From: Sphingopyxis sp. CCNWLW2
Lineage (GTDB): Bacteria > Pseudomonadota > Alphaproteobacteria > Sphingomonadales > Sphingomonadaceae
Direction: 5' to 3'
Assembly (NCBI RefSeq): GCF_037095755.1
Contig: NZ_JBAWKJ010000003.1
Span: forward strand, 434,001-498,000
DNA: 64,000 bases
Translations under genes and position numbers: made by a program
Part shown: positions 56,437 to 64,000 of the stretch, one piece after another
Position numbering within the stretch: position 1 is the stretch's first letter
Layout: each line of letters starts with the position of its first letter
Notes under the pieces: model-generated
What the model was told of the DNA's origin: nothing
The model's input: the letters and a program-made list of their open reading frames with translations, nothing else
The model's database searches: none

Positions 56437-57309
56437 GTGCGCGAATCCCGGGAGCACCGGCTGGAAACGCCGGAAGGCGATATCTGCTGGTTCGAATGGG
56501 GCGAGCGCGGTGAGGGCGCTTCGCTGTTCCTGCTCCATGCGACGGGCTTTCACGCGCGGCTTTGGGATCAGGTCGTGGCGGCGCTGCCGCCCGGCACGCA
56601 CGTCATCGCGCCCGACCATCGCGGGCATGGGCGCAGTTACCGTCCCGCGACGCTCGCCAACTGGGCGGCGACATCCGACGCGCTGTTGCCGCTGCTCGAC
56701 GGGCTCGGCGGGCATCCGCTCGTCGGCTGTGGGCATAGCATGGGCGGCTATGCGCTGACGCGGCTCGCGTCGCAGCGGCCGGCCGCCTTCCGCCATCTCG
56801 TGCTGATCGATCCGGTGATCATGGACCCGGCCTTTTATCCGGTCGAAGCGAGTCCGATCCCCGATCCCGCGGACCATCCCGTCGCGCGCCGCCGCAACAG
56901 CTGGATGAGTGCCGAAGAGATGCGCGCGCGCTTCGCCGACCGGCCGCCCTATGCGAACTGGGACCCGCGCGTGCTCGCCGACTATTGCACCCATGGCCTG
57001 CTCCCGGCGACGGACGGCGAAGCGCTGGAGCTGGCCTGCCCCCCGGCGCTCGAAGCCTCGGTCTATCAGAATGCGCTGCGCACCAGCCCGCACGAGTGGC
57101 TCCACTATCTCGCGGTTCCCTCGACGGTGATCCGCGCCCCGACCGGTGAACGCGGCGGCGAACTCGATTTCTCGCTGAGCCCGACCTGGACGGGGCTTGG
57201 CGCGGCGATCGGCGCAACGCGCGACGAACTATGGGCCGAGCACAGCCACTTCATTCCGATGGAAGATCCCGCGCGCGTCGCGGCGCTGCTCGCCGGCCTG
57301 ACCAAGTAA
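56437..57309 (+). CDS. Alpha/beta hydrolase
   Basis: This 290-aa alpha/beta-hydrolase-fold protein has the oxyanion-side LLHATGFHAR, the nucleophile elbow GHSMGGYA and the C-terminal catalytic His in EHSHFIPMEDP. No signal peptide is seen. The substrate is unknown. The start is GTG, three bases after the aspS stop, so it is probably co-transcribed with aspS. Confidence 0.85.
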   Translation: MRESREHRLETPEGDICWFEWGERGEGASLFLLHATGFHARLWDQVVAALPPGTHVIAPDHRGHGRSYRPATLANWAATSDALLPLLDGLGGHPLVGCGHSMGGYALTRLASQRPAAFRHLVLIDPVIMDPAFYPVEASPIPDPADHPVARRRNSWMSAEEMRARFADRPPYANWDPRVLADYCTHGLLPATDGEALELACPPALEASVYQNALRTSPHEWLHYLAVPSTVIRAPTGERGGELDFSLSPTWTGLGAAIGATRDELWAEHSHFIPMEDPARVAALLAGLTK

Positions 57310-57394
57310 CGAAACCCACGCACCCTGTGCCAGAAAATGACACCGGCCATCGCCGGCTTGGTGGAAGGCGCCCGCTTGCGCTAGGGGAGGGGGC

Positions 57395-58180
57395 ATGACG
57401 ATCTCGCTCTCCGACTATGAAACCGGCGCCAAATATGAGGGCGACTATTCCGACGATCTCGCGGCGCTCGAGGATCGCCTCGAACGATTGCAGGCGGCGC
57501 ACATCATCCATGGCCAGCGCAGCATCATCATGTTCGAGGGCTGGGACGCGGCGGGGAAGGGCGGGATCATCCAGCGGCTGACCGCGTCGCTCGACCCGCG
57601 CTTTTTCGAGGTGTGGCCGATTGCCGCGCCGAATGAGGAGGAAAAGGCGCGCCATTTCCTGTGGCGTTTCTGGAAACGCCTGCCGGGCAATCGCGAAATC
57701 TCGATCTTCGACCGCAGCTGGTACGGCCGCGTCCTCGTCGAGCGCGTCGAGGGGTATGCGAGCGAGGCCGAATGGCGCAAGGGCTATGACGAGATCAACG
57801 AGTTCGAGGCGCAGCTGACCGGCAGCCGCACGAATCTGGTGAAACTCTTCATCCACATCACGCAGGACGAGCAGGACAAGCGCTTCGCCGACCGCCTCGA
57901 CGATCCGTGGAAGCGGTGGAAGACGGGGACGGAGGATTATCGCAACCGGTCGAAGCGCAAGGCCTATCTTGCCGCGATCGAGGATATGTTCGCGCAGACG
58001 AACACGCGCTGGGCGCCGTGGAAGGTGGTCGACGGCAACAATAAAAAGGCCGCGCGCATCGCGGCGCTGACCCATATCGCCGAGGCGCTCGAGGCGATGG
58101 TGCCGATGACCCCGCCCGATCTCGACCCTGCGGTCGTCAAACTCGCGGGCAAGGCGTTCCGTTACAAGCCCAAAGACTAG
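57395..58180 (+). CDS. Polyphosphate kinase 2 family protein
   Basis: This 261-aa P-loop enzyme uses polyphosphate to phosphorylate nucleotides. Walker A is FEGWDAAGKGG, Walker B SIFDRSWYGR, and the lid and specificity segment contains LDDPWKRWKTGTEDYRNR. PPK2 subclasses (ADP, AMP or both; GDP) cannot be told apart safely by eye. Together with ppk1 and ppx, eight kilobases upstream, it suggests active polyphosphate metabolism. Confidence 0.92.
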   Translation: MTISLSDYETGAKYEGDYSDDLAALEDRLERLQAAHIIHGQRSIIMFEGWDAAGKGGIIQRLTASLDPRFFEVWPIAAPNEEEKARHFLWRFWKRLPGNREISIFDRSWYGRVLVERVEGYASEAEWRKGYDEINEFEAQLTGSRTNLVKLFIHITQDEQDKRFADRLDDPWKRWKTGTEDYRNRSKRKAYLAAIEDMFAQTNTRWAPWKVVDGNNKKAARIAALTHIAEALEAMVPMTPPDLDPAVVKLAGKAFRYKPKD

Positions 58181-58225
58181 GTTTTTCGGCCTCCTCGGCT
58201 AGCAATCGCGCGCCCCAGCCGCTAC

Positions 58226-58771
58226 ATGGGGGTGATGAGCCGCGCCAAGAGATCCGATGATTGGGGTTTTCCCCGCTGGCGCCCCTATGGCTCGTCGCGC
58301 GAGACGCAGAAGGTACGCCTCTGCGATCGCCACGGCTGCACTAACCCCGGCAACTGCCCTGCGCCCAAATCGCCGAACAGCCCCGAACGCTGGTATTTCT
58401 GCGAGACGCACGCCGCCGAATATAATCGCGGCTGGGACTATTTCGAGGGTTTGAGCGCCGAGGATGCCGCCGAGCGGGCTGCTAATGAGACGCGCGACGC
58501 GGGGGCATATGCCAAGGCCCAGCATTATGCCTGGGGCGGGTCGGGCGACGGCAGTCGCAGCGCCGACGAAATGCGCGCGCTCGAAATCCTCGACCTCGAA
58601 CCCGACGCCGATTTCGAGGCGACCAAGAAAGCGTGGAGGGGCCTTGCCAAGGAATGTCACCCCGACGTAAAGCCCGGCGATGCCGAAGCGGCAAAGCGCT
58701 TTGCGGCGGGGCAGGCGGCGTTCGAGGTTCTGAAGCAGGCGGAAGAGCGCAAGAGCTGGAAGCCCGCGTAG
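58226..58771 (+). CDS. J-domain protein with a Cys/His-rich N-terminus
   Basis: This 181-aa protein has a C-terminal J domain (about 118-178: ALEILDLEPDADFEATKKAW, HPD in ECHPDVKPGD). The N-terminus is rich in Cys and His (RLCDRHGCTNPGNC, FCETHA), a likely small zinc-binding site. J proteins stimulate DnaK ATPase. The start may be 58226 or 58235, since GGGGG is too close to the second to decide. Similar small DnaJ-like proteins are common in sphingomonads. Confidence 0.82.
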   Translation: MGVMSRAKRSDDWGFPRWRPYGSSRETQKVRLCDRHGCTNPGNCPAPKSPNSPERWYFCETHAAEYNRGWDYFEGLSAEDAAERAANETRDAGAYAKAQHYAWGGSGDGSRSADEMRALEILDLEPDADFEATKKAWRGLAKECHPDVKPGDAEAAKRFAAGQAAFEVLKQAEERKSWKPA

Positions 58772-58778
58772 TGGGACG

Positions 58779-59594
58779 TCACTCGCGCATCTGAATGCGC
58801 AGCACAAATGGCGCCCCGACTTTCTCCCCAGATGCGGCGACTGCCGGAACAAGGCGCGCATTCTTTGCGGCCAAGGCGCAGACTTTGGTATCCAGCTCCG
58901 CCGACCCGCTTGACACCAGCGCCTTGCACGCTGTGGCCTTCCCCGAACCGTCTATATCCAGGCGGACCGTCATCCATTTCCTGTCTTTGGGCACGTCGCG
59001 CGCCCACCCATTTTCGAACACGCGCCAAGACCGGATGTCGACCGGTTCAGCCGGCTTTTTGAGGTCGCGGATTCCTGCTGGATCAATGCCCCATGTCGTC
59101 AGGAGATCGTCGTAACAGGATTCCAGCGCAGCGAACGGCTGTTCGAGATTTCCAACGGCGAGTTGCAGGGGCTCGGCGCCATCGACCTCCAATGCAAGCA
59201 TTCGGGTCGAGGCAATTTCATCAGGTTTCAATCCAGTCTCGCCAAAGATCTGAAGCGCGGTTTCGCCTGTGGGAAGGCGATACCATAGTATCGGCAATTT
59301 ATAGGACGTCCCGCCCGGTCCAAGTCGCAGCAAGACATTGTAATTCCAGTCCCTGATTTTGAGCGACTTGCTGGCGACCGTATATTCGACAGCTTTCAAA
59401 TTTGCCCCGCGACTAATGCGAAGGGTTAGTGCTTCGGCGCCCGTGCCAAACGTCCGTGCGAGCCGGCATTCGGATTCGGCATAATCGATGTTCCATGGCG
59501 ACGATGGGGTCAGTATCTCGCGACCCGGATCGGCATTTGCGGCGGGCACGAGCGCGGCTGCGATCGGCGGCACGAGCGCGAGACGTTTCAGCAT
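58779..59594 (-). CDS. Secreted hypothetical protein with TonB-C-like domain
   Basis: This 271-aa protein has a signal peptide (LALVPPIAAALVPAANA) and a C-terminal segment that resembles a TonB C-terminal/energy-transducer fold (KWMTVRLDIDGSGKATACKA to VLRIQMRE). No catalytic motif is seen. Base composition is odd: sample stretches at 59281-59340 and 59341-59400 are about 52% and 45% GC, well below the neighbours. This suggests recent transfer or relaxed selection. It is convergent with the J-domain gene, and mtgA lies upstream of it on the same strand. Confidence 0.72.
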   Translation of the reverse strand: MLKRLALVPPIAAALVPAANADPGREILTPSSPWNIDYAESECRLARTFGTGAEALTLRISRGANLKAVEYTVASKSLKIRDWNYNVLLRLGPGGTSYKLPILWYRLPTGETALQIFGETGLKPDEIASTRMLALEVDGAEPLQLAVGNLEQPFAALESCYDDLLTTWGIDPAGIRDLKKPAEPVDIRSWRVFENGWARDVPKDRKWMTVRLDIDGSGKATACKALVSSGSAELDTKVCALAAKNARLVPAVAASGEKVGAPFVLRIQMRE

Positions 59595-59620
59595 GGAATG
59601 ATCATGGTTTGGACCTGCCC

Positions 59621-60328
59621 CTAGTTATAAATGCACCCATCCAGCCCGTCACGCTTGACCACGCCGATGCGCGCGCGGATCGTATTGCCGTAACGGCGCG
59701 TGAAGCCCGACGGGCTCACCGCCTCACGTTTCTTGGGCAACGGCAAAATCGCGGCGATCCGCCCCGCCTCGGCAGGGGTCAGCTTGCCCGCGCCATGGTT
59801 GAAATAGCGCTGCGCGCCCGCCTCGACGCCATAGGTGCCGATGCCGGTCTCGGCGACGTTGAGGTAAACCTCCATGATCCGGCGCTTGCCCCAGATCTTT
59901 TCGATCAGGAAGGTGAACCAGACCTCGGGCACCTTGCGGACGTAGCGCGTCCAGCCGGTTCCTTGCCACAGGAAGACATTCTTCGCGGTCTGCTGGCTGA
60001 CGGTCGATCCGCCGCGCATGCGCTTGCCCTTGGCGTTGCGTTCGATCGCCTGCTCGATCGCGTCGCGGTCGAAGCCGTTATGGCTGCAGAATTTGCCGTC
60101 CTCCGCCGCGATCACCGCGCGCACCATGTTGCGGTCGATACTCGAGAGACTTTCCCAGTCCTTGGTGATCCCGTTGCTGTCCGCCAGCATCGTGAACGTC
60201 ACGGGGGGCGGCACCACGGCATAGAGCAGCACCCACAGCACGGAGGCGGCGATGAACCAGAACAGCCATTTGAACGGCCGCAGATACCAGGGGAGCTTGC
60301 GCTTCTTCGCGCGGGAGGGAGTTACCAT
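59621..60328 (-). CDS. mtgA: Monofunctional biosynthetic peptidoglycan transglycosylase
   Basis: This 235-aa GT51 enzyme polymerises lipid II glycan strands in the periplasm. It has an N-terminal membrane anchor (FWFIAASVLWVLLYAVV), catalytic Glu in AVIAAEDGKFCSHNGFD and the RGGSTVSQQTAKNVFLW motif, plus WGKRRIMEVYLNVAE. Length is typical. Confidence 0.96.
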   Translation of the reverse strand: MVTPSRAKKRKLPWYLRPFKWLFWFIAASVLWVLLYAVVPPPVTFTMLADSNGITKDWESLSSIDRNMVRAVIAAEDGKFCSHNGFDRDAIEQAIERNAKGKRMRGGSTVSQQTAKNVFLWQGTGWTRYVRKVPEVWFTFLIEKIWGKRRIMEVYLNVAETGIGTYGVEAGAQRYFNHGAGKLTPAEAGRIAAILPLPKKREAVSPSGFTRRYGNTIRARIGVVKRDGLDGCIYN

Positions 60329-60419
60329 GCGGGCAAATTAGCCGCTTGCAGTTTCGAGGCAAGCGGGGCTTGATCTTGCGGAACAAAAAACACTGCTGTC
60401 CGGCGAAGAAAGGACCCGC

Positions 60420-61220
60420 ATGTCGCTTCGATCCCTTTTGCTGCTCGCCGCCGCGGCGACCGCTGCGCCGGCCTTCGCGAACGAGGGTCGCCGCGACCTT
60501 TGCCCCGACCGGCCGGGGCTCGGTACACCCGCCTGTACGGTCGAGCCGGGGTCTATGCTGTTCGAGATCGGGCTGGCCGACTGGACGCTCGATCGCACCG
60601 CCGACAGCCGGAGCGATAGCTGGACCTTTGGCGACGCCCTGCTGCGCGCCGGGCTGACCTCGTCGCTGGAGGTGCAGCTTGGATGGACGATGCTCGGCCA
60701 TGTGCGCGAGCGCGACCGGGCGACGGGGGACGTGACCCGCCGGACGCGAACCGGCGACGTGACGATCGCATTGCGGCAAAATCTGAGTAATCCCGACGGG
60801 TCGGGCTTTTCAGTCGCGCTGATGCCCTATGCGACGTTGCCGCTGGGCGGGGAGGGCGTCGGCGCGGGCGATTGGGGGGCGGGGATGATCGTGCCGGTCA
60901 GCTTCGAACTCGGCGCCGTGTCGCTGGGCTTCACGCCGCATGTCGACGCCGCCGTCGATAGCGACGGCAATGGCCGGCATACGGCCTATGGCTCGGTCGC
61001 GGGGGTGGGGTTTGGTCTGTCCGACGACGTCTCGATGGCGGCGGAAGTGTCGCTGACCCGCGACCGCGACCCCGGCGGCCACACAACCGAGGCACTGGCC
61101 GGGCTTTCGGCCGGCTGGCAGCCCAATACCGACAGCCAGTGGGATTTGGGCGCGAACGTCGGCCTCAATCGCGACAGCCCGGATATCGAACTCTATTTCG
61201 GCTTCGCGCGCCGGTTTTGA
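60420..61220 (+). CDS. Outer-membrane transporter-like protein (Phenol_MetA_deg family)
   Basis: This 266-aa exported protein has a signal peptide (LLLLAAAATAAPAFA) and a beta-rich body ending in ELYFGFARRF with a terminal Phe, typical of small outer-membrane barrels. It resembles PF13557 (MetA-pathway-type) proteins, whose substrates are mostly unknown. It stands alone between mtgA and rpoH. Confidence 0.78.
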   Translation: MSLRSLLLLAAAATAAPAFANEGRRDLCPDRPGLGTPACTVEPGSMLFEIGLADWTLDRTADSRSDSWTFGDALLRAGLTSSLEVQLGWTMLGHVRERDRATGDVTRRTRTGDVTIALRQNLSNPDGSGFSVALMPYATLPLGGEGVGAGDWGAGMIVPVSFELGAVSLGFTPHVDAAVDSDGNGRHTAYGSVAGVGFGLSDDVSMAAEVSLTRDRDPGGHTTEALAGLSAGWQPNTDSQWDLGANVGLNRDSPDIELYFGFARRF

Positions 61221-61252
61221 GGCTCGATCATTCTCGCCTTAGGTTGAATGCT

Positions 61253-61280
61253 ATTCCCCCTTCGGCCGGTCCGGGGGAAT
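61253..61280. terminator. Hairpin between convergent OMP and rpoH genes
   Basis: ATTCCCCC (61253-61260) pairs with GGGGGAAT (61273-61280). It lies between the OMP stop and the rpoH stop. No T-run follows on either strand, so it is a weak bidirectional terminator candidate. Confidence 0.4.
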
Positions 61281-61289
61281 GGGCGCCGA

Positions 61290-62189
61290 TCAGGCGCCCA
61301 CCAGCCGCCGGTCGCCGGCGAGCTTCAGCATCGCTTTCTGCAGCTTTTCGAACGCACGAACTTCAATCTGGCGCACGCGTTCGCGGCTGACGTCGTAAAC
61401 CTGGCTGAGGTCTTCGAGCGTCTTCGGGTCGTCGGTCAGGCGGCGTTCGGTCAGGATGTGGCGCTCGCGCTCGTTGAGCGATTCCAGCGCCTCGTTCAGC
61501 AGGGAATGGCGCACATCGCGTTCCTGCGCCTCCGCGACGCGCTCGTCCTGCAGCGGGCCTTCGTCGCCGAGCAGGTCCTGCCACTGGCTGTCGCCATCCT
61601 CGCCCATCGGCACGTTCAGCGAGGTGTCGCCGCCCATCGACATGCGGCGGTTCATGCTGGTGACTTCTTCCTCGGTAACGCCGAGGTCGGTCGCGATCTT
61701 GGTCAGATGTTCGGGCGACAGGTCGCCGTCCTCGAACGCCGCGAGGTTGTTCTTCATCCGGCGAAGGTTGAAAAACAGCTTCTTCTGCGCCGCGGTGGTG
61801 CCCATCTTGACGAGACTCCACGAGCGCAGGATGAACTCCTGAATCGAGGCGCGGATCCACCACATCGCATAGGTCGCGAGGCGGAAGCCGCGTTCGGGGT
61901 CGAACTTCTTCACGCCCTGCATCAGGCCGATATTGCCTTCGCTGATCAGCTCGCTGACGGGCAGACCATAGCCGCGGTAACCCATCGCGATCTTTGCGAC
62001 GAGGCGGAGGTGCGAGGTGACGAGCTGCGCCGCAGCTTCATTGTCGCCATGCTCCTGGAAGCGGCGCGCGAGCATATATTCCTGCTCGGGGGTCAGCAGG
62101 GGGAATTTGCGGATTTCCGCCAGATAGCGATTCAGGCTGGCTTCGCCGCCAAGCGCTGGAACCGTGGCCGGAACGTTGCTTTTAGCCAT
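61290..62189 (-). CDS. rpoH: Heat-shock sigma factor sigma-32
   Basis: This 299-aa sigma-70-family factor has region 2 (ATYAMWWIRASIQEFILRSW), the RpoH box (QKKLFFNLRR) and region 4 HTH (SQVYDVSRERVRQIEVRAFEKL). It directs heat-shock genes such as those for chaperones and proteases. ATG at 62189 has AGGGAAG upstream. Alphaproteobacteria often have two RpoH copies, but only one is in this window. Confidence 0.96.
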   Translation of the reverse strand: MAKSNVPATVPALGGEASLNRYLAEIRKFPLLTPEQEYMLARRFQEHGDNEAAAQLVTSHLRLVAKIAMGYRGYGLPVSELISEGNIGLMQGVKKFDPERGFRLATYAMWWIRASIQEFILRSWSLVKMGTTAAQKKLFFNLRRMKNNLAAFEDGDLSPEHLTKIATDLGVTEEEVTSMNRRMSMGGDTSLNVPMGEDGDSQWQDLLGDEGPLQDERVAEAQERDVRHSLLNEALESLNERERHILTERRLTDDPKTLEDLSQVYDVSRERVRQIEVRAFEKLQKAMLKLAGDRRLVGA

Positions 62190-62272
62190 TGGAGAGCGTC
62201 TTCCCTTTAGAATCTTGAGTCAGAATATGCCGCGGTTGCTTCCGGCGGTCGAGATAGATTTTCATTCGAAAC

Positions 62273-63229
62273 CTAAACGCGCAATTCATCGATCAGTTCC
62301 CGCATGTCGCTTGGGAGTTCGCTGTCGAGCGCGATGTTGTTACCGGTCACCGGATGAATAAAGCCCAAATGGGCCGCGTGCAATGCCTGCCGCACGAAAT
62401 TCCGCGCTTTCAGCACTTCCGACAACGGCTTTCTGACGCGTCCATAGACCGGGTCGCCGACGAGCGGATGGCCGATATGCGCCATATGGACGCGCACCTG
62501 ATGCGTCCGTCCGGTTTCCAGCCGGCACTCGACCAGAGTCGCATTCTTCAGCGGCTCGATCGTCCGATAATGGGTGATTGCATGCTTGCCGCGCCCTTCG
62601 GCGACCACCGCCATCTTCTTGCGGTTCGTCGTCGAGCGGCCGAGCGCCGCGTCGATCGTGCCGTTCGCCGGCATCGGCCGCCCGGTCGCGATCGCGAGAT
62701 AGCGGCGGTCGATGCTGTGCGCGGCGAACTGTTTCGCGAGGCCTTCGTGTGCCTTGTCGTGCTTCGCGGCGACGATCAGTCCGCTGGTATCCTTATCTAT
62801 ACGGTGGACGATCCCCGGCCGCGCGACGCCGCCGATCCCCGACAACTGCCCCGCACAATGGTGGAGCAAGGCGTTGACCATCGTGCCGTCGAGATTGCCC
62901 GCGGCGGGATGGACAACCATGCCCGCAGGCTTGTCGACCACGATCAGATGCTCGTCCTCGTAAGCGATGACCAAGCCCATATCCTGCGCGACATTATGCG
63001 CGGGCGTGGCGGCGGGCAGGCGAACCTCGACCGTCGCGGGCGCGGTCGCCTTTGCCGAGGGGTCCCAAAGAATTTTGCCGTCGGCGCCAACGACGCGGCC
63101 GCCCTTGATCAGGCTCTTCAATCTCTCGCGCGACAGGCTGGGCAGCGCTTCGGCGAGCGCCCGGTCGAGCCGCAGCCCGGCCGCGCTATCGTCCAGCGCT
63201 ACGGTCAAAATGTCGTCATCCCCCTGCAT
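62273..63229 (-). CDS. rluD: 23S rRNA pseudouridine synthase, RluD family
   Basis: This 318-aa RluA/RluD-family enzyme has an S4 domain (about 15-75) and a catalytic domain with D145 in HRIDKDTSG. Other blocks are VVDKPAGMVVHPA, RRYLAIATGRP and GRTHQVRVHMAHIGHPLVGD. ATG at 63229 fits the family better than the longer frame to 63370. RluD is the likely member, but the target site is not proven by sequence. Confidence 0.92.
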   Translation of the reverse strand: MQGDDDILTVALDDSAAGLRLDRALAEALPSLSRERLKSLIKGGRVVGADGKILWDPSAKATAPATVEVRLPAATPAHNVAQDMGLVIAYEDEHLIVVDKPAGMVVHPAAGNLDGTMVNALLHHCAGQLSGIGGVARPGIVHRIDKDTSGLIVAAKHDKAHEGLAKQFAAHSIDRRYLAIATGRPMPANGTIDAALGRSTTNRKKMAVVAEGRGKHAITHYRTIEPLKNATLVECRLETGRTHQVRVHMAHIGHPLVGDPVYGRVRKPLSEVLKARNFVRQALHAAHLGFIHPVTGNNIALDSELPSDMRELIDELRV

Positions 63230-63324
63230 TGATAGGAATGTGGTTTTCGGGCGTTGAAATTCAAGGGCCACGGCTCGCCGTATCGCGCTTGCTCTGGACG
63301 GGGTCCGTGCCGTAGGAGCGGCCC

Positions 63325-64000
63325 ATGCCGGAAATGTCCGGACACTGCGCTGGGGAGCCTTTTCATCCATGTCCGACGATCGCGTCGATTTCGCCTCGAT
63401 GCTGGCCTCGCGCCTGTGTCACGACCTGCTGAGCCCTGTCGGCGCCTTCGCCAACGGTCTCGAACTGCTCGCCGATGAGAAAGACCCGGCGATGCGCGAG
63501 CGTTGCTTCGAACTGCTCGAACAAAGCGCGCGGACCTCGGCGAACAAGCTCAAATTCTTTCGCCTGGCGTTCGGCTCGGCGGGCGGGTTCGGCGAGCTTG
63601 TTCCCGCCGATGAGGCGAAGTCGGCGATTCAGGGTATCATCGGCGACCGCGCGATCGAACTCAACTGGATGATCGGGACCGATCCGCTGCCCAAGCCCGC
63701 GGTGAAGATCATCCTCAACCTGTCGCTCCTTCTCGTCGATGCGCTGGTACGCGGCGGACGGCTCGATATCGGCTGCGAAAAGCAGGGGGAGGGCATCGAG
63801 ATCGCGCTGCATGTCGAGGCCGAGCGCATCTTCCTCGACGCCGACGTCGAACGCATCCTTGCCGAAGGCGAGGGCGCAAGCCCGATGACCTCGCGCACCG
63901 CGCCCGCGGTGCTGGTGCAGGCGGTGGCGCGGCAGAATGACGGCACGGTGATGCTGGCGCGCGAAACGCCGACGTCGCTGCTTGTCGGCGCCGTTCTCCG
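63325..64000 (+). CDS. chpT: Histidine phosphotransferase ChpT, N-terminal part
   Basis: The visible 225 residues include LASRLCHDLLSPVGAFANGLELL, with the phospho-accepting His typical of ChpT, and the degenerate HATPase region. In Caulobacter ChpT relays phosphate from CckA to CtrA and CpdR. ATG at 63325 has AGGAG six bases upstream (His33); ATG at 63370 (His18) is an alternative nearer known ChpT starts. The frame is open to the right edge of the window, so the C-terminus is missing. Confidence 0.87.

Overview
The window is a high-GC, gene-dense piece of an alphaproteobacterial chromosome. The mix of genes points to the order Sphingomonadales, and a Sphingopyxis-like genome is my best guess: an Oar-type TonB-dependent receptor, a ChpT phosphotransferase, and the lptD-surA-pdxA-rsmA and DUF2066-hda-ppk1-ppx blocks. 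No 16S or marker tree can be run here, so the genus is inference. I found about 55 protein genes, one cobalamin riboswitch, several terminators and promoters, two sets of shared operators, and no tRNA, rRNA, CRISPR array, insertion sequence or prophage.

Region 1 (1-6655) is an N-acetylglucosamine locus. On the minus strand a GntR/UTRA regulator is followed by a SIS-type glucosamine-6-P deaminase, nagA and the start of a PTS EIIA protein that leaves the window. A secreted GH20 beta-hexosaminidase is divergent. Two 17-bp sites with the same pattern sit in front of the deaminase and GH20 genes, and one overlaps the -10 of a good promoter.

Region 2 (6677-10960) is a cobalamin operon: riboswitch, cobO, btuF, btuC, btuD and, translationally coupled at the end, a PhyH-type 2-oxoglutarate/Fe(II) oxygenase.

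Region 3 (11133-30930) is a carbohydrate-utilisation locus, most likely for a beta-glucan and perhaps a beta-1,2-glucan. It holds a TonB receptor, a GH144-type lipoprotein, a GH3 enzyme with a sulfatase and an MFS protein, and a minus-strand run of a FucP-type permease, MalK/UgpC-type ATPase, LacI regulator, ABC binding protein, two permeases, an esterase, a GH1 beta-glucosidase and an exo/endonuclease/phosphatase-fold protein. Three near-identical palindromes (TGNAACCGGTTACA) lie in front of the three transcription units and define a probable LacI regulon.

Region 4 (31113-64000) is mostly conserved housekeeping: guaB, rsmB, a TPR protein, lptD-surA-pdxA-rsmA, pepA-holC, ndk, a VOC protein, purM and a purN-YjbR fusion, DUF2066-hda-ppk1-ppx, mliC, rnd, a small membrane protein with a FAD oxidase, aspS, an alpha/beta hydrolase, ppk2, a J-domain protein, a low-GC hypothetical gene, mtgA, an outer-membrane-like protein, rpoH, rluD and the start of chpT. 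Genes are tightly packed, and many neighbours overlap by 1-10 bases.
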